Assembly (NCBI GenBank): GCA_003315335.1
Contig: QNRL01000001.1
Span: 850,209 to 914,208 of the forward strand
Reading direction: 5' to 3'
Length of the DNA stretch: 64,000 nt
Source of the DNA: Pseudocitrobacter faecalis
GTDB lineage: Bacteria > Pseudomonadota > Gammaproteobacteria > Enterobacterales > Enterobacteriaceae
The notes below the pieces were generated by a model. The model had not been told where the DNA came from. It searched no databases and saw only the letters and a list, made by a program, of their open reading frames with translations. The translations under genes were made by a program, and so were the position numbers. Below, one piece after another: positions 1 to 12,413 of the stretch (positions are counted from its first letter, which is position 1; each line of letters opens with the position of its first letter).

Positions 1-1013
1 GCACCATCACCGCCGCCAACACCGTGACGGTGCGCAGCCGGGTGGATGGTCAGTTGATGGCGCTGCACTTTCAGGAAGGTCAACAGGTAAAAGCCGGCGA
101 TCTGCTGGCGGAAATCGATCCGAGTCAGTTTAAAGTCGCCCTCGCTCAGGCGCAGGGGCAACTGGCGAAAGATAAAGCGACGCTTGCTAACGCCCGTCGC
201 GATCTTGCCCGCTATCAACAACTGGTGAAAACCAATCTGGTTTCACGTCAGGAGCTGGATACCCAACAGTCGCTGGTCAGCGAGACACAGGGCACCATCA
301 AGGCTGATGAAGCCGCCGTTGCCAGCGCGCAGTTGCAGCTCGACTGGAGCCGCATCACCGCGCCAGTGGACGGGCGCGTAGGTCTGAAGCAGGTGGATAT
401 CGGCAACCAAATTTCCAGCGGCGATACCACAGGAATTGTGGTTCTGACGCAAACCCATCCCATCGACCTGGTGTTCACCTTGCCGGAGAATGACATTGCC
501 ACGGTAGTCAACGCGCAGAAATCCGGTAAGCCCCTGACCGTCGAAGCGTGGGATCGTACCAATAAACAGAAACTGAGCGACGGCGTATTGCTGAGCCTCG
601 ATAACCAGATTGACGCCACCACCGGCACCATCAAGCTGAAGGCGCGTTTCAACAACCAGGATGACGCCCTCTTCCCCAATCAATTCGTTAACGCGCGGAT
701 GCTGGTGGATACTCAACAGGATGCGGTGGTGATTCCGGCGGCTGCTCTGCAGATGGGCAATGACGGGCACTTCGTTTGGGTGCTGAACAGCGAGAATAAA
801 GTCAGCAAACACACCGTGGTTCCAGGTATTCAGGATAGCCAGAAAGTGGTGATCAGCGCCGGGCTCTCCGCGGGCGATCGCGTGGTGACGGACGGTATAG
901 ACCGTCTGACCGAAGGCGCGAAAGTGGAAGTGGTGGAAGCACACAACGCCGCCACCGAGGCGAAAGTGGCTGAACCCGCGACCGCCGCGGGCCATAAAGG
1001 AGCGCGCTCCTGA
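1..1013 (+). CDS. mdtA: MdtA, periplasmic adaptor of the MdtABC RND pump (5' end missing)
   Basis: Membrane-fusion (adaptor) protein that links the MdtB/MdtC inner-membrane pump to the TolC outer-membrane channel. The reading frame is open from base 3, so the true start lies upstream; about 336 residues remain of the roughly 415 usual in E. coli, and the signal peptide is lost. Visible parts are the biotinyl-lipoyl half-motif near the window start (VRSRVDGQL), a long alpha-hairpin rich in Gln/Ala/Lys, and the beta-barrel and membrane-proximal domains. The stop TGA overlaps the mdtB start by one base (TGATG), so the genes are translationally coupled. In E. coli this operon is driven by BaeR from a promoter upstream of mdtA, which is outside this window. 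Confidence 0.96.
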   Translation, partial: TITAANTVTVRSRVDGQLMALHFQEGQQVKAGDLLAEIDPSQFKVALAQAQGQLAKDKATLANARRDLARYQQLVKTNLVSRQELDTQQSLVSETQGTIKADEAAVASAQLQLDWSRITAPVDGRVGLKQVDIGNQISSGDTTGIVVLTQTHPIDLVFTLPENDIATVVNAQKSGKPLTVEAWDRTNKQKLSDGVLLSLDNQIDATTGTIKLKARFNNQDDALFPNQFVNARMLVDTQQDAVVIPAAALQMGNDGHFVWVLNSENKVSKHTVVPGIQDSQKVVISAGLSAGDRVVTDGIDRLTEGAKVEVVEAHNAATEAKVAEPATAAGHKGARS

Positions 1014-4000
1014 TGCACGTTTTACCGCCGAGCAACACGGGCGGCCCATCTCGCCTGTTTATCATGCGCCCGGTCGCCACCACTCTGTTGATGGTGGCGA
1101 TCCTGATTGCCGGGATCATCGGCTATCGCTTCCTGCCCGTCTCCGCGTTGCCGGAGGTTGATTACCCCACCATTCAGGTGGTCACGCTTTACCCTGGCGC
1201 CAGCCCGGACGTGATGACGTCTGCGGTCACCGCGCCGCTGGAGCGACAGTTTGGCCAGATGTCTGGCCTTAAGCAGATGTCCTCTCAAAGTTCGGGCGGG
1301 GCGTCAGTGGTCACCCTTCAGTTTCAGCTCACCTTACCGCTGGATGTCGCCGAGCAGGAAGTGCAGGCCGCGATTAACGCCGCCACCAACCTGCTGCCGG
1401 ACGACCTGCCTAACCCGCCTGTCTACAGCAAAGTGAACCCGGCGGATCCGCCAATCATGACGCTCGCCGTTACCTCTTCCGCCATGCCGATGACGCAGGT
1501 GGAAGATATGGTGGAAACGCGCGTGGCGCAGAAAATTTCCCAGGTCTCCGGCGTCGGGCTGGTGACGCTGGCGGGCGGTCAGCGCCCTGCCGTACGTGTG
1601 AAGCTGAACGCACAGGCCATTGCGGCACTAGGATTGACCAGCGAAACGGTGCGCACCGCGATCACCAGCGCGAACGTTAACTCGGCCAAAGGGAGCCTCG
1701 ACGGCCCGACTCGCGCCGTCACGTTATCCGCGAACGACCAGATGCAGTCAGCGGAAGAGTATCGCAAGCTGATAATTGCTTATCAGAACGGCTCCCCGGT
1801 ACGCCTGGGCGACGTTGCGACCATTGAGCAGGGTGCGGAGAACAGCTGGCTTGGCGCGTGGGCTAACAATAAACACGCGATTGTGATGAACGTCCAGCGT
1901 CAGCCCGGCGCAAACATTATCGCCACCGCCGACAGCATTCGTCAGATGCTGCCGCAGCTCACCGAAAGTCTGCCAAAATCGGTGAAAGTTGAGGTTTTGT
2001 CCGATCGCACCACCAATATTCGTGCGTCGGTCACCGATACGCAGTTTGAACTGATGCTGGCGATAGCCCTGGTGGTGATGATCATCTACCTGTTCCTGCG
2101 TAACGTGCCGGCCACCATTATTCCCGGCGTGGCGGTACCGCTGTCGCTTATCGGCACCTTCGCGGTGATGGTCTTTCTTGATTTCTCGATCAACAACCTG
2201 ACGCTGATGGCGCTCACCATTGCCACCGGTTTCGTGGTCGATGACGCCATTGTGGTGATTGAGAACATCTCGCGCTATATCGAGAAAGGCGAAAAACCGC
2301 TGGCAGCGGCGCTTAAGGGCGCAGGCGAAATTGGCTTTACCATTATCTCCCTCACCTTCTCGCTGATTGCGGTACTGATTCCGTTGCTGTTTATGGGTGA
2401 TATTGTGGGCCGCCTGTTCCGTGAATTTGCGGTAACGCTTGCGGTGGCGATACTCATTTCCGCAATTGTGTCGCTGACCCTGACGCCAATGATGTGCGCA
2501 CGCATGCTCAGCCATGAATCCCTGCGTAAACAGAACCGTTTTTCCCGCGCCAGCGAACGTTTCTTTGACCGCGTCATTGCCGGTTACGGGCATATGCTGG
2601 CCCGCGTTCTGAAGCATCCGTGGCTGACGCTCAGCGTGGCGCTGGGCACCCTGGCGTTGTCGATTATTCTGTGGGTAGTTATTCCGAAAGGCTTCTTCCC
2701 GATTCAGGATAACGGCATTATTCAGGGTACGCTGCAGGCACCACAATCGGCCTCTTTTGCCAACATGGCACAGCGTCAGCAGCAGGTTTCCGAAATCATT
2801 CTCAAAGATCCGGCGGTGGAAAGTCTGACGTCCTACGTCGGTGTGGACGGCACCAACCCGGCGCTGAACAGCGCGCGTTTGCAAATCAACCTCAAACCGC
2901 TGGATGAGCGCGACGACCGCGTGCAGAAAGTGATTAAGCGCCTGCAACAGAATGTCGATCGTGTACCGGGTATCTCACTCTATTTGCAGCCGACACAAGA
3001 TCTCACCATCGATACCACCGTGAGCCGCACGCAATACCAGTTCACGCTTCAGGCAAACTCGCTGGACGCGCTGAGCCTGTGGGTGCCGCAGTTGGTCTCG
3101 CAACTGCAAACCCTCCCGCAGCTTTCTGACGTCAGCAGCGACTGGCAGGATCAGGGGCTGGTGGCATACGTTAACGTTGATCGCGATAGCGCCAGCCGTT
3201 TGGGCATTTCCATGGCGGACGTGGACAATGCGCTGTATAACGCCTTTGGCCAGCGTCTTATTTCCACCATTTATACCCAGGCCAACCAGTACCGCGTGGT
3301 GCTGGAACATGACACACAAGCCACGCCAGGGCTCGCCGCGCTGGATAACGTGCGCCTGACCAGCAGCGATGGCGGCGTGGTGCCCCTCACGGCCATCGCC
3401 AAAATCGAGCAGCGTTTTGCCCCGCTCTCCATCAACCATCTGGATCAGTTCCCGGTCACCACCATTTCGTTTAACGTGGCGGGCGACTATTCACTGGGCG
3501 ATGCGGTCGATGCGATTATGAACGCCGAAAAAACGCTCAGTTTCCCGACGGATATTCGTACCGAATTCCAGGGCAGCTCGCTGGCCTTCCAGTCGGCACT
3601 CAGCAGCACCGTCTGGCTGGTGGTTGCCGCCGTCGTGGCGATGTATATCGTGCTCGGCGTGCTGTATGAAAGCTTTATCCACCCAATTACCATTCTCTCT
3701 ACTCTGCCGACCGCAGGCGTAGGGGCGTTGCTGGCACTGATGATTGCCGGCAGTGAGCTGGATGTGATCGCCATTATCGGCATTATTTTGCTTATCGGCA
3801 TCGTGAAGAAGAACGCCATCATGATGATCGACTTTGCCCTTGCGGCAGAGCGTGAACAGGGCATGCCGCCACACGAAGCGATTTATCAGGCGTGTCTGCT
3901 GCGTTTCCGCCCGATTCTGATGACCACGCTCGCCGCCCTGCTCGGCGCGCTGCCGCTGATGCTGAGTACCGGCGTCGGCGCGGAACTGCGCCGCCCGTTA

Positions 4001-4135
4001 GGGATTGGCATGGTTGGCGGCCTGCTGGTAAGCCAGGTGCTGACGCTGTTCACCACGCCGGTGATTTATCTGCTGTTTGATCGTCTGGCGCTGCATCTGA
4101 AAAAACGCTTTCCGCGTCATGAGGAGGAGGCGTAA
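1013..4135 (+). CDS. mdtB: MdtB, RND multidrug efflux transporter subunit
   Basis: Inner-membrane proton-driven RND pump of 1040 residues, exactly the E. coli MdtB length. In E. coli MdtB and MdtC form a heterotrimer that exports bile salts, novobiocin and other amphiphiles with MdtA and TolC. The sequence shows the RND layout: an N-terminal membrane helix, a large periplasmic loop, a central helix bundle, a second periplasmic loop and a C-terminal bundle. The paired acidic residues of the proton relay lie in TM4 at about D410-D411 ([12 protein letters not shown]). The start ATG overlaps the mdtA stop. It is followed directly by mdtC, whose strong GAGGAGGAGG ribosome site lies in the last codons of mdtB. 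Confidence 0.97.
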   Translation: MHVLPPSNTGGPSRLFIMRPVATTLLMVAILIAGIIGYRFLPVSALPEVDYPTIQVVTLYPGASPDVMTSAVTAPLERQFGQMSGLKQMSSQSSGGASVVTLQFQLTLPLDVAEQEVQAAINAATNLLPDDLPNPPVYSKVNPADPPIMTLAVTSSAMPMTQVEDMVETRVAQKISQVSGVGLVTLAGGQRPAVRVKLNAQAIAALGLTSETVRTAITSANVNSAKGSLDGPTRAVTLSANDQMQSAEEYRKLIIAYQNGSPVRLGDVATIEQGAENSWLGAWANNKHAIVMNVQRQPGANIIATADSIRQMLPQLTESLPKSVKVEVLSDRTTNIRASVTDTQFELMLAIALVVMIIYLFLRNVPATIIPGVAVPLSLIGTFAVMVFLDFSINNLTLMALTIATGFVVDDAIVVIENISRYIEKGEKPLAAALKGAGEIGFTIISLTFSLIAVLIPLLFMGDIVGRLFREFAVTLAVAILISAIVSLTLTPMMCARMLSHESLRKQNRFSRASERFFDRVIAGYGHMLARVLKHPWLTLSVALGTLALSIILWVVIPKGFFPIQDNGIIQGTLQAPQSASFANMAQRQQQVSEIILKDPAVESLTSYVGVDGTNPALNSARLQINLKPLDERDDRVQKVIKRLQQNVDRVPGISLYLQPTQDLTIDTTVSRTQYQFTLQANSLDALSLWVPQLVSQLQTLPQLSDVSSDWQDQGLVAYVNVDRDSASRLGISMADVDNALYNAFGQRLISTIYTQANQYRVVLEHDTQATPGLAALDNVRLTSSDGGVVPLTAIAKIEQRFAPLSINHLDQFPVTTISFNVAGDYSLGDAVDAIMNAEKTLSFPTDIRTEFQGSSLAFQSALSSTVWLVVAAVVAMYIVLGVLYESFIHPITILSTLPTAGVGALLALMIAGSELDVIAIIGIILLIGIVKKNAIMMIDFALAAEREQGMPPHEAIYQACLLRFRPILMTTLAALLGALPLMLSTGVGAELRRPLGIGMVGGLLVSQVLTLFTTPVIYLLFDRLALHLKKRFPRHEEEA

Positions 4136-7100
4136 ATGAAGTTTTTTGCCCTCTTCATTTACCGCCCGGTGGCGACGATTTTAATCGCTATCGCCATTAC
4201 CCTCTGCGGTGTGCTGGGTTTCCGGCTGCTGCCGGTGGCCCCGCTGCCGCAGGTTGATTTCCCGGTCATAATGGTCAGCGCCTCGCTACCCGGCGCATCG
4301 CCAGAGACAATGGCCTCGTCGGTCGCCACACCGCTGGAGCGTTCGCTCGGGCGCATTGCCGGGGTGAGCGAAATGACCTCCAGCAGCTCGCTTGGCAGTA
4401 CGCGCATCATTTTGCAGTTCAATTTTGACCGCGATATCAACGGCGCGGCGCGCGATGTGCAGGCCGCGATTAACGCCGCACAAAGTCTGCTGCCGAGCGG
4501 TATGCCCAGCCGTCCGACCTACCGCAAAGCCAACCCGTCCGATGCGCCGATCATGATCCTGACACTCACCTCGGAGACGTATTCACAGGGTGAGCTGTAT
4601 GATTTCGCCTCAACCCAACTGGCGCAGAGTATCGCGCAAATTGACGGCGTGGGCGATGTTGACGTCGGCGGCAGTTCCCTGCCCGCCGTGCGCGTGGGGC
4701 TTAACCCGCAGGCACTGTTTAATCAGGGCGTCTCGCTGGATGATGTGCGCAGTGCCATTAGCAATGCCAACGTGCGTAAACCGCAGGGGGCGCTGGAAGA
4801 TAACGCCCATCGCTGGCAGATTCAGACCAACGACGAGCTGAAAACCGCGGCGGAATATCAGCCGTTAATCATTCACTACAACAACGGCGCGGCGGTCCGT
4901 CTGAGCGACGTCGCGACGGTGACGGACTCGGTGCAGGACGTGCGTAACGCCGGGATGACCAACGCCAAGCCGGCGATTTTGTTGATGATCCGCAAACTGC
5001 CGGAAGCCAACATTATCGAAACGGTGGACGCCATCCGCGCCGAACTGCCGGAGCTTCAGCAGACCATTCCGGCGGCGATTGACCTGCAAATTGCGCAGGA
5101 TCGCTCGCCAACGATTCGCGCCTCCCTCGAAGAGGTCGAGCAGACGCTGGTGATTTCCGTCGCACTGGTGATCCTGGTGGTATTCCTGTTCCTGCGATCC
5201 GGTCGCGCGACGTTGATCCCCGCGGTCGCCGTTCCCGTCTCGCTGATCGGCACCTTTGCCGCCATGTATCTGTGCGGCTTTAGCCTGAATAACCTGTCGC
5301 TGATGGCGCTCACTATCGCCACCGGTTTCGTGGTGGATGACGCCATTGTGGTGCTGGAAAACATCTCGCGCCATATCGAAGCCGGGATGAAACCGATGCT
5401 GGCCGCCCTTCAGGGAAGCCGGGAAGTCGGGTTTACGGTGCTGTCGATGAGCGTATCATTGGTGGCGGTCTTCCTGCCGTTATTGCTGATGGACGGGCTT
5501 CCGGGCCGCCTGTTGCGCGAATTTGCGGTGACGTTGTCGGTGGCAATTGGTATTTCGCTGGCGGTATCGCTGACCTTAACGCCGATGATGTGCGGCTGGA
5601 TGCTCAAGCGCCAGCCCGCCCATACCCCCACCCGGAAAAAAGGTCTCGGGCGTTTGCTGGTTGGCCTGCAACAGGGCTACGGCAAATCCCTGCACTGGGT
5701 GCTGAAACACTCGCGGATGGTTGGCCTGGTCTTCCTCGCAACCGTTGCGCTGAACGTCTGGCTCTATATTGCTATTCCGAAAACCTTCTTCCCGGAGCAG
5801 GATACCGGTGTGCTGATGGGCGGCATTCAGGCTGACCAGAGCATCTCTTTCCAGGCGATGCGCGGAAAATTGCAGGACTTCATGAAGATCATCCGTGAAG
5901 ATCCGGCAGTAGACAACGTGACCGGGTTTACCGGCGGCTCGCGCGTCAACAGCGGGATGATGTTTATCACCCTGAAATCACGCGATGAACGGCATGATTC
6001 AGCCCAGCAGGTGATCGACCGCCTGCGCAAGAAGCTGGCGAAGGAGCCTGGGGCGAACCTGTTCTTGATGGCGGTACAGGATATCCGCGTCGGCGGGCGT
6101 CAGTCTAACGCCAGCTATCAATACACGCTGCTGTCCGACGATTTGAGCGCCCTGCGCGAGTGGGAACCGAAAATTCGTAAAGCGCTGGCGGCGCTGCCTG
6201 AGCTGGCGGACGTTAACTCGGATCAGGAAGATAACGGCGCCGAGATGGCTCTGATCTATGACCGGGAAACCATGTCGCGCCTTGGCATCAGCGTGCAGGC
6301 AGCCAACAGCCTGTTAAATAACGCCTTTGGTCAGCGGCAGATTTCAACCATCTATCAACCGCTTAATCAGTATAAAGTGGTGATGGAAGTGGATCCGGTT
6401 TATACCCAGGACGTCAGCGCGCTGGATAAAATGTTCGTCATAAACAACGAAGGCAAAGCGATTCCGCTTTCTTACTTCGCCAAATGGCAACCGGCCAATG
6501 CACCGTTATCGGTGAACCATCAGGGGCTGTCGGCGGCCTCCACGGTGTCGTTTAACTTGCCTACCGGAAAATCGTTATCAGAGGCCAGTGACGCGATTGA
6601 CCGCGCCATGACGCAACTCGGCGTGCCTTCCACGGTGCGTGGCTCATTTGCCGGTACCGCGCAGGTATTCCAGGAGACGATGAACTCGCAGGTGATTTTG
6701 ATTATCGCCGCAATTGCGACGGTGTATATCGTGCTGGGCATCCTGTATGAAAGCTACGTCCACCCGCTCACGATCCTCTCGACCTTGCCTTCAGCAGGCG
6801 TCGGGGCACTGCTGGCGCTGGAGCTGTTCAATGCCCCGTTCAGCCTAATCGCGCTTATCGGGATTATGCTATTAATTGGCATTGTGAAGAAAAACGCCAT
6901 CATGATGGTCGATTTTGCGCTGGACGCGCAGCGAAACGGCAATCTGTCGCCTGAAGAAGCCATTTTCCAGGCCTGTCTGCTGCGTTTTCGTCCGATTATG
7001 ATGACCACGCTGGCAGCGCTGTTCGGCGCCTTACCGCTGGTGATTTCCAGCGGCGACGGTTCAGAACTGCGCCAGCCGCTGGGGATAACGATTGTCGGCG

Positions 7101-7213
7101 GTTTAGCCGTCAGCCAGTTGCTGACGCTGTACACCACACCGGTGGTTTATCTGTTCTTCGATCGTCTGCGCCTGCGTTTTTCGCGTCAACCCCGACAATC
7201 GGTAACCGAGTAA
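4136..7213 (+). CDS. mdtC: MdtC, RND multidrug efflux transporter subunit
   Basis: Second RND pump protein of the MdtBC heteromultimer, 1025 residues as in E. coli. It is a paralogue of the preceding gene with the same two-lobed topology and the TM4 acidic pair at about D401-D402. The ATG abuts the mdtB stop (TAAATG) with a purine-rich ribosome site at 4121-4130. Both RND subunits are full length without frameshifts, so a working heteromeric pump is expected. Confidence 0.97.
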   Translation: MKFFALFIYRPVATILIAIAITLCGVLGFRLLPVAPLPQVDFPVIMVSASLPGASPETMASSVATPLERSLGRIAGVSEMTSSSSLGSTRIILQFNFDRDINGAARDVQAAINAAQSLLPSGMPSRPTYRKANPSDAPIMILTLTSETYSQGELYDFASTQLAQSIAQIDGVGDVDVGGSSLPAVRVGLNPQALFNQGVSLDDVRSAISNANVRKPQGALEDNAHRWQIQTNDELKTAAEYQPLIIHYNNGAAVRLSDVATVTDSVQDVRNAGMTNAKPAILLMIRKLPEANIIETVDAIRAELPELQQTIPAAIDLQIAQDRSPTIRASLEEVEQTLVISVALVILVVFLFLRSGRATLIPAVAVPVSLIGTFAAMYLCGFSLNNLSLMALTIATGFVVDDAIVVLENISRHIEAGMKPMLAALQGSREVGFTVLSMSVSLVAVFLPLLLMDGLPGRLLREFAVTLSVAIGISLAVSLTLTPMMCGWMLKRQPAHTPTRKKGLGRLLVGLQQGYGKSLHWVLKHSRMVGLVFLATVALNVWLYIAIPKTFFPEQDTGVLMGGIQADQSISFQAMRGKLQDFMKIIREDPAVDNVTGFTGGSRVNSGMMFITLKSRDERHDSAQQVIDRLRKKLAKEPGANLFLMAVQDIRVGGRQSNASYQYTLLSDDLSALREWEPKIRKALAALPELADVNSDQEDNGAEMALIYDRETMSRLGISVQAANSLLNNAFGQRQISTIYQPLNQYKVVMEVDPVYTQDVSALDKMFVINNEGKAIPLSYFAKWQPANAPLSVNHQGLSAASTVSFNLPTGKSLSEASDAIDRAMTQLGVPSTVRGSFAGTAQVFQETMNSQVILIIAAIATVYIVLGILYESYVHPLTILSTLPSAGVGALLALELFNAPFSLIALIGIMLLIGIVKKNAIMMVDFALDAQRNGNLSPEEAIFQACLLRFRPIMMTTLAALFGALPLVISSGDGSELRQPLGITIVGGLAVSQLLTLYTTPVVYLFFDRLRLRFSRQPRQSVTE

Positions 7214-7214
7214 A

Positions 7215-8630
7215 ATGACAGAACTCCCCGCCAGCGTGCGCTGGCAACTCTGGATAGTGGCGTTCGGCTTCTTTATGCAATCGCTGGACACCACTATCGT
7301 CAATACCGCCCTCCCCTCTATGGCGGCAAGTCTGGGAGAGAGCCCGCTGCATATGCATATGGTGGTGGTCTCTTACGTGCTGACTGTGGCGGTGATGCTT
7401 CCCGCCTCCGGCTGGCTGGCGGACAGAGTGGGCGTACGCAATATCTTCTTCACCGCCATTGTCCTGTTCACCGCCGGCTCGCTGTTTTGTTCGCTGGCGA
7501 GCACGCTCAATGAGCTGCTGATGGCGCGTGTATTACAGGGCGTTGGCGGTGCGATGATGGTGCCCGTCGGGCGTCTGACAGTGATGAAAATCGTCCCGCG
7601 CTCACAGTATATGGCGGCGATGACCTTCGTCACCCTGCCCGGTCAGGTCGGCCCGTTGTTGGGCCCGGCGCTCGGCGGCGTGCTGGTAGAATACGCCTCC
7701 TGGCACTGGATCTTCCTGATCAACATTCCGGTCGGCATTATCGGCGGGATCGCCACGCTGATGCTGATGCCCAACTACACGCTGCAAACCCGCCGTTTTG
7801 ACCTGAGCGGATTTATCGTGCTGGCGCTGGGCATGGCGGTGCTCACACTGGCCCTCGACGGGCAGAAAGGGCTGGGTATATCAAGCCTTACGCTGGCGAT
7901 TCTGGTTGCCGTTGGTGTCGCCTCAATACTGTTTTATCTCTGGCACGCCAGAGGCAATGACAACGCGCTGTTTAGCCTGAAGCTTTTTCGCACGCCTACT
8001 TTCTCGCTCGGCCTGGCAGGCAGTTTCGCCGGACGCATCGGTAGCGGCATGCTGCCCTTTATGACGCCGGTCTTTTTGCAGATTGGTCTTGGATTTTCGC
8101 CGTTTCACGCCGGGCTGATGATGATCCCGATGGTGCTCGGCAGCATGGGGATGAAACGGATTGTGGTGCAGGTGGTTAACCGTTTTGGTTACCGGAATGT
8201 GCTGGTCACCACCACGATTGGCCTCGCGCTGGTGAGCCTGCTGTTTATGGCGACGGCGCTGGCAGGCTGGTATTACGCCCTGCCGCTGGTGCTGTTTATT
8301 CAGGGAATGGTCAACTCCAGCCGCTTCTCGTCAATGAACACGCTGACGCTGAAAGATTTGCCCGATGAGCATGCCAGCAGCGGCAATAGCCTGCTGTCGA
8401 TGATCATGCAGCTCTCAATGAGTATTGGCGTTACCGTAGCGGGCTTACTGCTGGGCATGTTCGGCCAGCAGCATGTTGCCGCCGATAGCGCCGTCACGCA
8501 CCATGTCTTTATGTACACTTATCTCTGCATGGCGTTGATTATCGCCCTGCCCGCCCTGATTTTTGCCCGCGTACCTGACGACGTCACCAAAAACGTGGTT
8601 ATCGCCCGACGAAAAAGGAGTGAACAGTGA
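7215..8630 (+). CDS. mdtD: MdtD, putative MFS (DHA2-type) transporter
   Basis: Major facilitator protein of 471 residues with about 14 hydrophobic segments, typical of the DHA2 drug:proton antiporters. It carries the family signature after TM1 ([11 protein letters not shown]) and the motif A-like loop GWLADRVG between TM2 and TM3. It starts one base after the mdtC stop and its end overlaps the baeS start by four bases (GTGA), so it belongs to the mdtABCD-baeSR operon. In E. coli MdtD is not needed for MdtABC-mediated resistance and its main substrate is less clear; an iron-citrate export role has been proposed for it. Confidence 0.93.
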   Translation: MTELPASVRWQLWIVAFGFFMQSLDTTIVNTALPSMAASLGESPLHMHMVVVSYVLTVAVMLPASGWLADRVGVRNIFFTAIVLFTAGSLFCSLASTLNELLMARVLQGVGGAMMVPVGRLTVMKIVPRSQYMAAMTFVTLPGQVGPLLGPALGGVLVEYASWHWIFLINIPVGIIGGIATLMLMPNYTLQTRRFDLSGFIVLALGMAVLTLALDGQKGLGISSLTLAILVAVGVASILFYLWHARGNDNALFSLKLFRTPTFSLGLAGSFAGRIGSGMLPFMTPVFLQIGLGFSPFHAGLMMIPMVLGSMGMKRIVVQVVNRFGYRNVLVTTTIGLALVSLLFMATALAGWYYALPLVLFIQGMVNSSRFSSMNTLTLKDLPDEHASSGNSLLSMIMQLSMSIGVTVAGLLLGMFGQQHVAADSAVTHHVFMYTYLCMALIIALPALIFARVPDDVTKNVVIARRKRSEQ

Positions 8631-10054
8631 AATTATGGCGTCCGGGGATCACCGGAAAACTTTTCCTCGCCATCTTCGCCACCTGTATCGTGCTGTTAAT
8701 CACGATGCACTGGGCGGTACGCGTCAGTTTTGAACGCGGGTTTATTGATTATATCAAACACGGCAACGAGCAGCGCCTTGAACTGCTGAGTGACGCACTG
8801 GCAGAGCAGTACGCCCAGCATGGTAACTGGCGTTTTCTGCGTAATAACGATCGTTTCATCTTCCAGATTTTGCGCTCTTTTGAGCACGATAATAGTGACG
8901 ATCATCGTCCACCCGGCCCGCCAGGGCCACCGGGGCCATCCATGCCACCTCATGGCTGGCGAACACAGTTTTGGGTCGTCGATCAGCGTGAACGCGTGCT
9001 GGTTGGCCCACGTGAGCCTGTTCCACCTGACGGCACCCGCCGCGCGATTGTGGTTGATGGGCTGGAAGTCGGTGCGGTTATCGCCTCACCGGTAGAACGC
9101 CTGACGCGTAACACGGATATTAATTTCGACCAACAGCAGCGCCGTACCAGTTGGTTGATTGTCGCGCTCTCGACGCTGCTCGCCGCGCTGGCGACCTTCC
9201 CGCTGGCGCGTGGTTTGCTGGCACCGGTGAAACGGCTGGTGGAAGGCACGCATAAACTGGCGGCGGGCGATTTCTCGACGCGCGTTGATGCGCGCGGCAG
9301 CGATGAACTTGGCAGACTGGCGCAGGACTTCAACCAGCTCGCCAGCACGCTCGACCGCAATCAACAGATGCGCCGCGATTTTATGGCCGATATCTCTCAC
9401 GAACTGCGCACCCCGCTGGCGGTGCTGCGCGGAGAGCTGGAAGCCATTCAGGATGGCGTGCGTAAGTTCACCCCAGAATCGGTCGCCTCGCTTCAGGCGG
9501 AAGTCGCCACGCTGACCAAACTGGTGGACGATCTGCATCAGCTTTCGATGTCTGACGAAGGCGCGCTGGCGTATCAAAAAGCGCCGGTAGATCTCGTTTC
9601 ACTGCTGGAAATTGCCGCCGGAGCGTTCCGCGAACGTCTTGCCAGCCGTGGCTTAACGCTGCATCTTTCTTTACCGGATAGCGCAATGGTCTTCGGCGAT
9701 CGCGACCGTTTGATGCAACTGTTCAATAACGTGCTGGAAAACAGCCTGCGTTACACCGACAGCGGCGGTGAGGTGCATATTCGCGCCAGTAAAACGGTGC
9801 AAAACATTACGGTTGAATTCGCCGACAGTGGGCCGGGCGTCAGCGATGAACAGCTTGCCATGTTGTGCGAGCGTTTTTATCGTACTGAAGGATCGCGCAA
9901 CCGCGCCAGCGGCGGCTCCGGCCTGGGGCTGGCGATATGCGTAAACATTGTTACCGCCCACGGCGGCAGGCTTGATGCCGCACATTCGCCTTTTGGCGGG
10001 GTAAGCATTAAAGTAGAACTACCGCTGGATCGCGACACATCGAGAGAGTTATGA
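8627..10054 (+). CDS. baeS: BaeS, envelope-stress sensor histidine kinase
   Basis: Inner-membrane histidine kinase that phosphorylates BaeR in response to envelope stress such as indole, tannin and misfolded pilins. It has an N-terminal membrane helix at about 10-30, a periplasmic sensor domain, a second helix at about 176-196, HAMP, the H-box [10 protein letters not shown] with phospho-acceptor H258, and the N, G1 and G2 boxes of the ATPase domain. It is 475 residues against 467 in E. coli. The extra residues fall in the periplasmic loop at about 93-105, where three PPG/PGP-type triplets form a short polyproline stretch. It overlaps mdtD and baeR by four bases each. Confidence 0.96.
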   Translation: MKLWRPGITGKLFLAIFATCIVLLITMHWAVRVSFERGFIDYIKHGNEQRLELLSDALAEQYAQHGNWRFLRNNDRFIFQILRSFEHDNSDDHRPPGPPGPPGPSMPPHGWRTQFWVVDQRERVLVGPREPVPPDGTRRAIVVDGLEVGAVIASPVERLTRNTDINFDQQQRRTSWLIVALSTLLAALATFPLARGLLAPVKRLVEGTHKLAAGDFSTRVDARGSDELGRLAQDFNQLASTLDRNQQMRRDFMADISHELRTPLAVLRGELEAIQDGVRKFTPESVASLQAEVATLTKLVDDLHQLSMSDEGALAYQKAPVDLVSLLEIAAGAFRERLASRGLTLHLSLPDSAMVFGDRDRLMQLFNNVLENSLRYTDSGGEVHIRASKTVQNITVEFADSGPGVSDEQLAMLCERFYRTEGSRNRASGGSGLGLAICVNIVTAHGGRLDAAHSPFGGVSIKVELPLDRDTSREL

Positions 10055-10773
10055 CTGAGTTACCGATAGATGAAAACACCCCGCGTATTTTGATTGTCGA
10101 GGACGAACCCAAGCTGGGGCAGTTGCTGATTGATTATTTGCTGGCGGCAAATTACGCGCCCACACTTATCAGCCACGGTGATCAGGTTCTGCCTTTTGTG
10201 CACGATACGCCGCCGGATCTGATCCTGCTGGATCTCATGCTGCCAGGCACCGATGGCCTGACGCTGTGTCGCGAAATTCGTCGCTTCTCTGAAGTGCCGA
10301 TTGTGATGGTCACGGCCAAAATCGAAGAGATTGATCGCCTGCTTGGGCTGGAAATCGGCGCGGATGATTACATCTGCAAGCCTTACAGCCCGCGTGAAGT
10401 GGTGGCGCGTGTGAAAACCATCCTGCGCCGCTGCAAACCGCGTCGCGATATACAGGCGTTGGACGCGCAAAGCCCGCTGATTGTCGACGAAAACCGTTTT
10501 CAGGCCTCCTGGCGTGACCGCCTGCTGGATTTAACGCCCGCAGAATTCCGCCTGCTGAAAACACTTTCACAGGAGCCGGGAAAAGTCTTCTCGCGCGAAC
10601 AGTTGCTGAATCATCTTTACGACGACTATCGCGTGGTCACCGATCGTACCATCGACAGCCATATTAAAAACCTGCGCCGCAAACTGGAAGCGCTCGACGC
10701 CGAACAGTCGTTTATCCGCGCGGTGTATGGCGTGGGATATCGTTGGGAAGCGGATGCGTGCCGGATGGCGTAA
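10051..10773 (+). CDS. baeR: BaeR, OmpR-family response regulator
   Basis: DNA-binding response regulator of 240 residues, as in E. coli. The receiver domain holds the phospho-acceptor D61 (LLDLMLPG) and the acidic pocket around residues 17-19; the C-terminal half is an OmpR-type winged helix ([15 protein letters not shown] recognition region). With BaeS it activates mdtABCD, acrD and spy in E. coli. The start overlaps the baeS stop by four bases, and a palindromic hairpin element follows about 15 bases after the stop. Confidence 0.97.
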   Translation: MTELPIDENTPRILIVEDEPKLGQLLIDYLLAANYAPTLISHGDQVLPFVHDTPPDLILLDLMLPGTDGLTLCREIRRFSEVPIVMVTAKIEEIDRLLGLEIGADDYICKPYSPREVVARVKTILRRCKPRRDIQALDAQSPLIVDENRFQASWRDRLLDLTPAEFRLLKTLSQEPGKVFSREQLLNHLYDDYRVVTDRTIDSHIKNLRRKLEALDAEQSFIRAVYGVGYRWEADACRMA

Positions 10774-10787
10774 GCCCTCCCCCCCAG

Positions 10788-10810
10788 CCCTCTCCCCCGG
10801 GAGAGGGTGA
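10788..10810. repeat. GC-rich palindromic hairpin (CCCTCTCCC/GGGAGAGGG)
   Basis: A perfect 9-bp inverted repeat with a two-base loop at 10788-10807, followed by GTGAAAA. The same core hairpin occurs at least five times at 63691-63953. It could end baeR transcription or be a dispersed REP-like element. In E. coli the small gene yegP occupies the baeR-trhP interval; no yegP-like frame is visible here. Confidence 0.7.
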
Positions 10811-10980
10811 AAACCGTGTCATTCTCAACACCGAATCTCATCACTTCCTGCCAGGTGGAAAAGAGCGAGGGTTTACTCCCCTCACTCCCGACGCTACAAT
10901 GCCCGCCCTAAAAGTATGGGAACCCTCCCTGCCGCGCGCACCGTGACGCGGATCTGACCTGTCATCAGAACGAGAACATC

Positions 10981-12342
10981 ATGTTTAAACCGGAACTCCT
11001 TTCCCCGGCGGGAACGCTGAAAAATATGCGTTACGCTTTCGCTTATGGCGCGGATGCTGTTTATGCGGGTCAACCGCGTTACTCTCTGCGCGTTCGCAAC
11101 AACGAATTCAATCACGAAAATTTGCAGCTCGGTATTAACGAAGCCCATGCGCTCGGTAAAAAATTCTATGTGGTGGTGAATATCGCACCGCATAACGCCA
11201 AGCTGAAAACCTTTATTCGCGATCTGAAGCCGGTGGTGGATATGGGGCCGGATGCGCTGATTATGTCCGATCCGGGTCTTATCATGCTGGTGCGAGAACA
11301 TTTCCCGGATATGCAAATTCACCTCTCCGTCCAGGCGAACGCAGTGAACTGGGCGACGGTGAAATTCTGGCAGCAGATGGGGCTTTCCCGCGTCATTCTT
11401 TCGCGCGAACTGTCACTGGAAGAGATCGAAGAAATTCGCACGCAGGTGCCGGAGATGGAGATTGAGATCTTCGTTCACGGCGCATTGTGCATGGCTTATT
11501 CTGGCCGATGCCTGCTCTCTGGCTACATCAACAAACGCGATCCGAATCAGGGTACCTGCACCAACGCCTGCCGTTGGGAATACAACGTGCAGGAAGGCAA
11601 AGAAGATGTGGTCGGCAATATCGTTCACAAATATGAGCCGATTCCGGTGCAGAACGTTGAGCCAACGCTGGGTATTGGTGAGCCAACCGATAAAGTATTT
11701 ATGATTGAGGAAGCCCAGCGTCCGGGCGAATACATGACCGCGTTCGAAGACGAGCACGGCACATACATCATGAACTCGAAAGATCTGCGTGCCATCGCTC
11801 ACGTTGAGCGTTTAACGCAAATGGGTGTGCATTCGCTGAAAATTGAAGGCCGCACCAAATCTTTCTACTACTGCGCGCGCACGGCGCAGGTGTACCGCAA
11901 GGCGATTGACGATGCCGCCGCAGGCAAACCGTTCGATACCAGCCTGCTGGAAACCCTGGAAGGTCTGGCGCATCGCGGTTATACCGAAGGCTTCCTGCGT
12001 CGCCATACGCACGACGATTACCAGAATTACGAATACGGTTTCTCTGTGTCTGAACGTCAGCAGTTTGTCGGCGAATTTACCGGCCAGCGCAAAGGCGCAC
12101 TGGCGGAAGTGGCGGTGAAAAACAAATTCGCTGTCGGCGATAGCCTGGAACTGATGACCCCGCAGGGTAACGTGAACTTTACACTGGAGCAGATGGTTGA
12201 CGCCAAAGGTGCCGATAAACCGGTCGCACCGGGTGATGGTCACATCGTCTGGCTGCCAGTACCGGAAGATATCGCTCTGGAGTACGCACTGCTGATGCGC
12301 AACTTCAACGGCGAGTCGACGCGTAACCCGCACAGCAAGTAG
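10981..12342 (+). CDS. trhP: TrhP (YegQ), prephenate-dependent tRNA uridine-34 hydroxylase
   Basis: U32-family protein of 453 residues, the E. coli YegQ length. In E. coli TrhP makes 5-hydroxyuridine at the wobble base of several tRNAs using prephenate, as the first step towards cmo5U/mcmo5U. The sequence shows the U32 barrel (LLSPAGTLKNMRYAFAYGAD at the N-terminus), the signature around EIFVHGALCMAYSGRC, and clustered cysteines (SGRCLLS, GTCTNACRW) that bind an Fe-S cluster in family members. It has its own upstream gap after the hairpin element and is followed by the CyaR sRNA. Confidence 0.95.
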   Translation: MFKPELLSPAGTLKNMRYAFAYGADAVYAGQPRYSLRVRNNEFNHENLQLGINEAHALGKKFYVVVNIAPHNAKLKTFIRDLKPVVDMGPDALIMSDPGLIMLVREHFPDMQIHLSVQANAVNWATVKFWQQMGLSRVILSRELSLEEIEEIRTQVPEMEIEIFVHGALCMAYSGRCLLSGYINKRDPNQGTCTNACRWEYNVQEGKEDVVGNIVHKYEPIPVQNVEPTLGIGEPTDKVFMIEEAQRPGEYMTAFEDEHGTYIMNSKDLRAIAHVERLTQMGVHSLKIEGRTKSFYYCARTAQVYRKAIDDAAAGKPFDTSLLETLEGLAHRGYTEGFLRRHTHDDYQNYEYGFSVSERQQFVGEFTGQRKGALAEVAVKNKFAVGDSLELMTPQGNVNFTLEQMVDAKGADKPVAPGDGHIVWLPVPEDIALEYALLMRNFNGESTRNPHSK

Positions 12343-12376
12343 TTCATAATGGGTAATTTCGCAAGCGAGAAGAATC

Positions 12377-12392
12377 TTAGAATTGGATCACA
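12377..12392 (+). promoter_or_regulatory. CRP site of the cyaR promoter
   Basis: TTAGA-N6-TCACA, a degenerate CRP palindrome whose right half is perfect. Its centre (12384.5) is 41.5 bp upstream of the inferred cyaR start at 12426, the class II activator spacing. CyaR is known to be CRP-cAMP activated in E. coli and Salmonella; the position here is read from the sequence. Confidence 0.75.
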
Positions 12393-12413
12393 TACCTAAT
12401 TGTTTATTCCGGG

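Noticed and set aside
1748..2947. 399-codon minus-strand ORF opposite mdtB
   Set aside because: Shadow frame of a well-conserved RND gene; His/Arg/Gln-rich composition typical of antisense of GC-rich genes.
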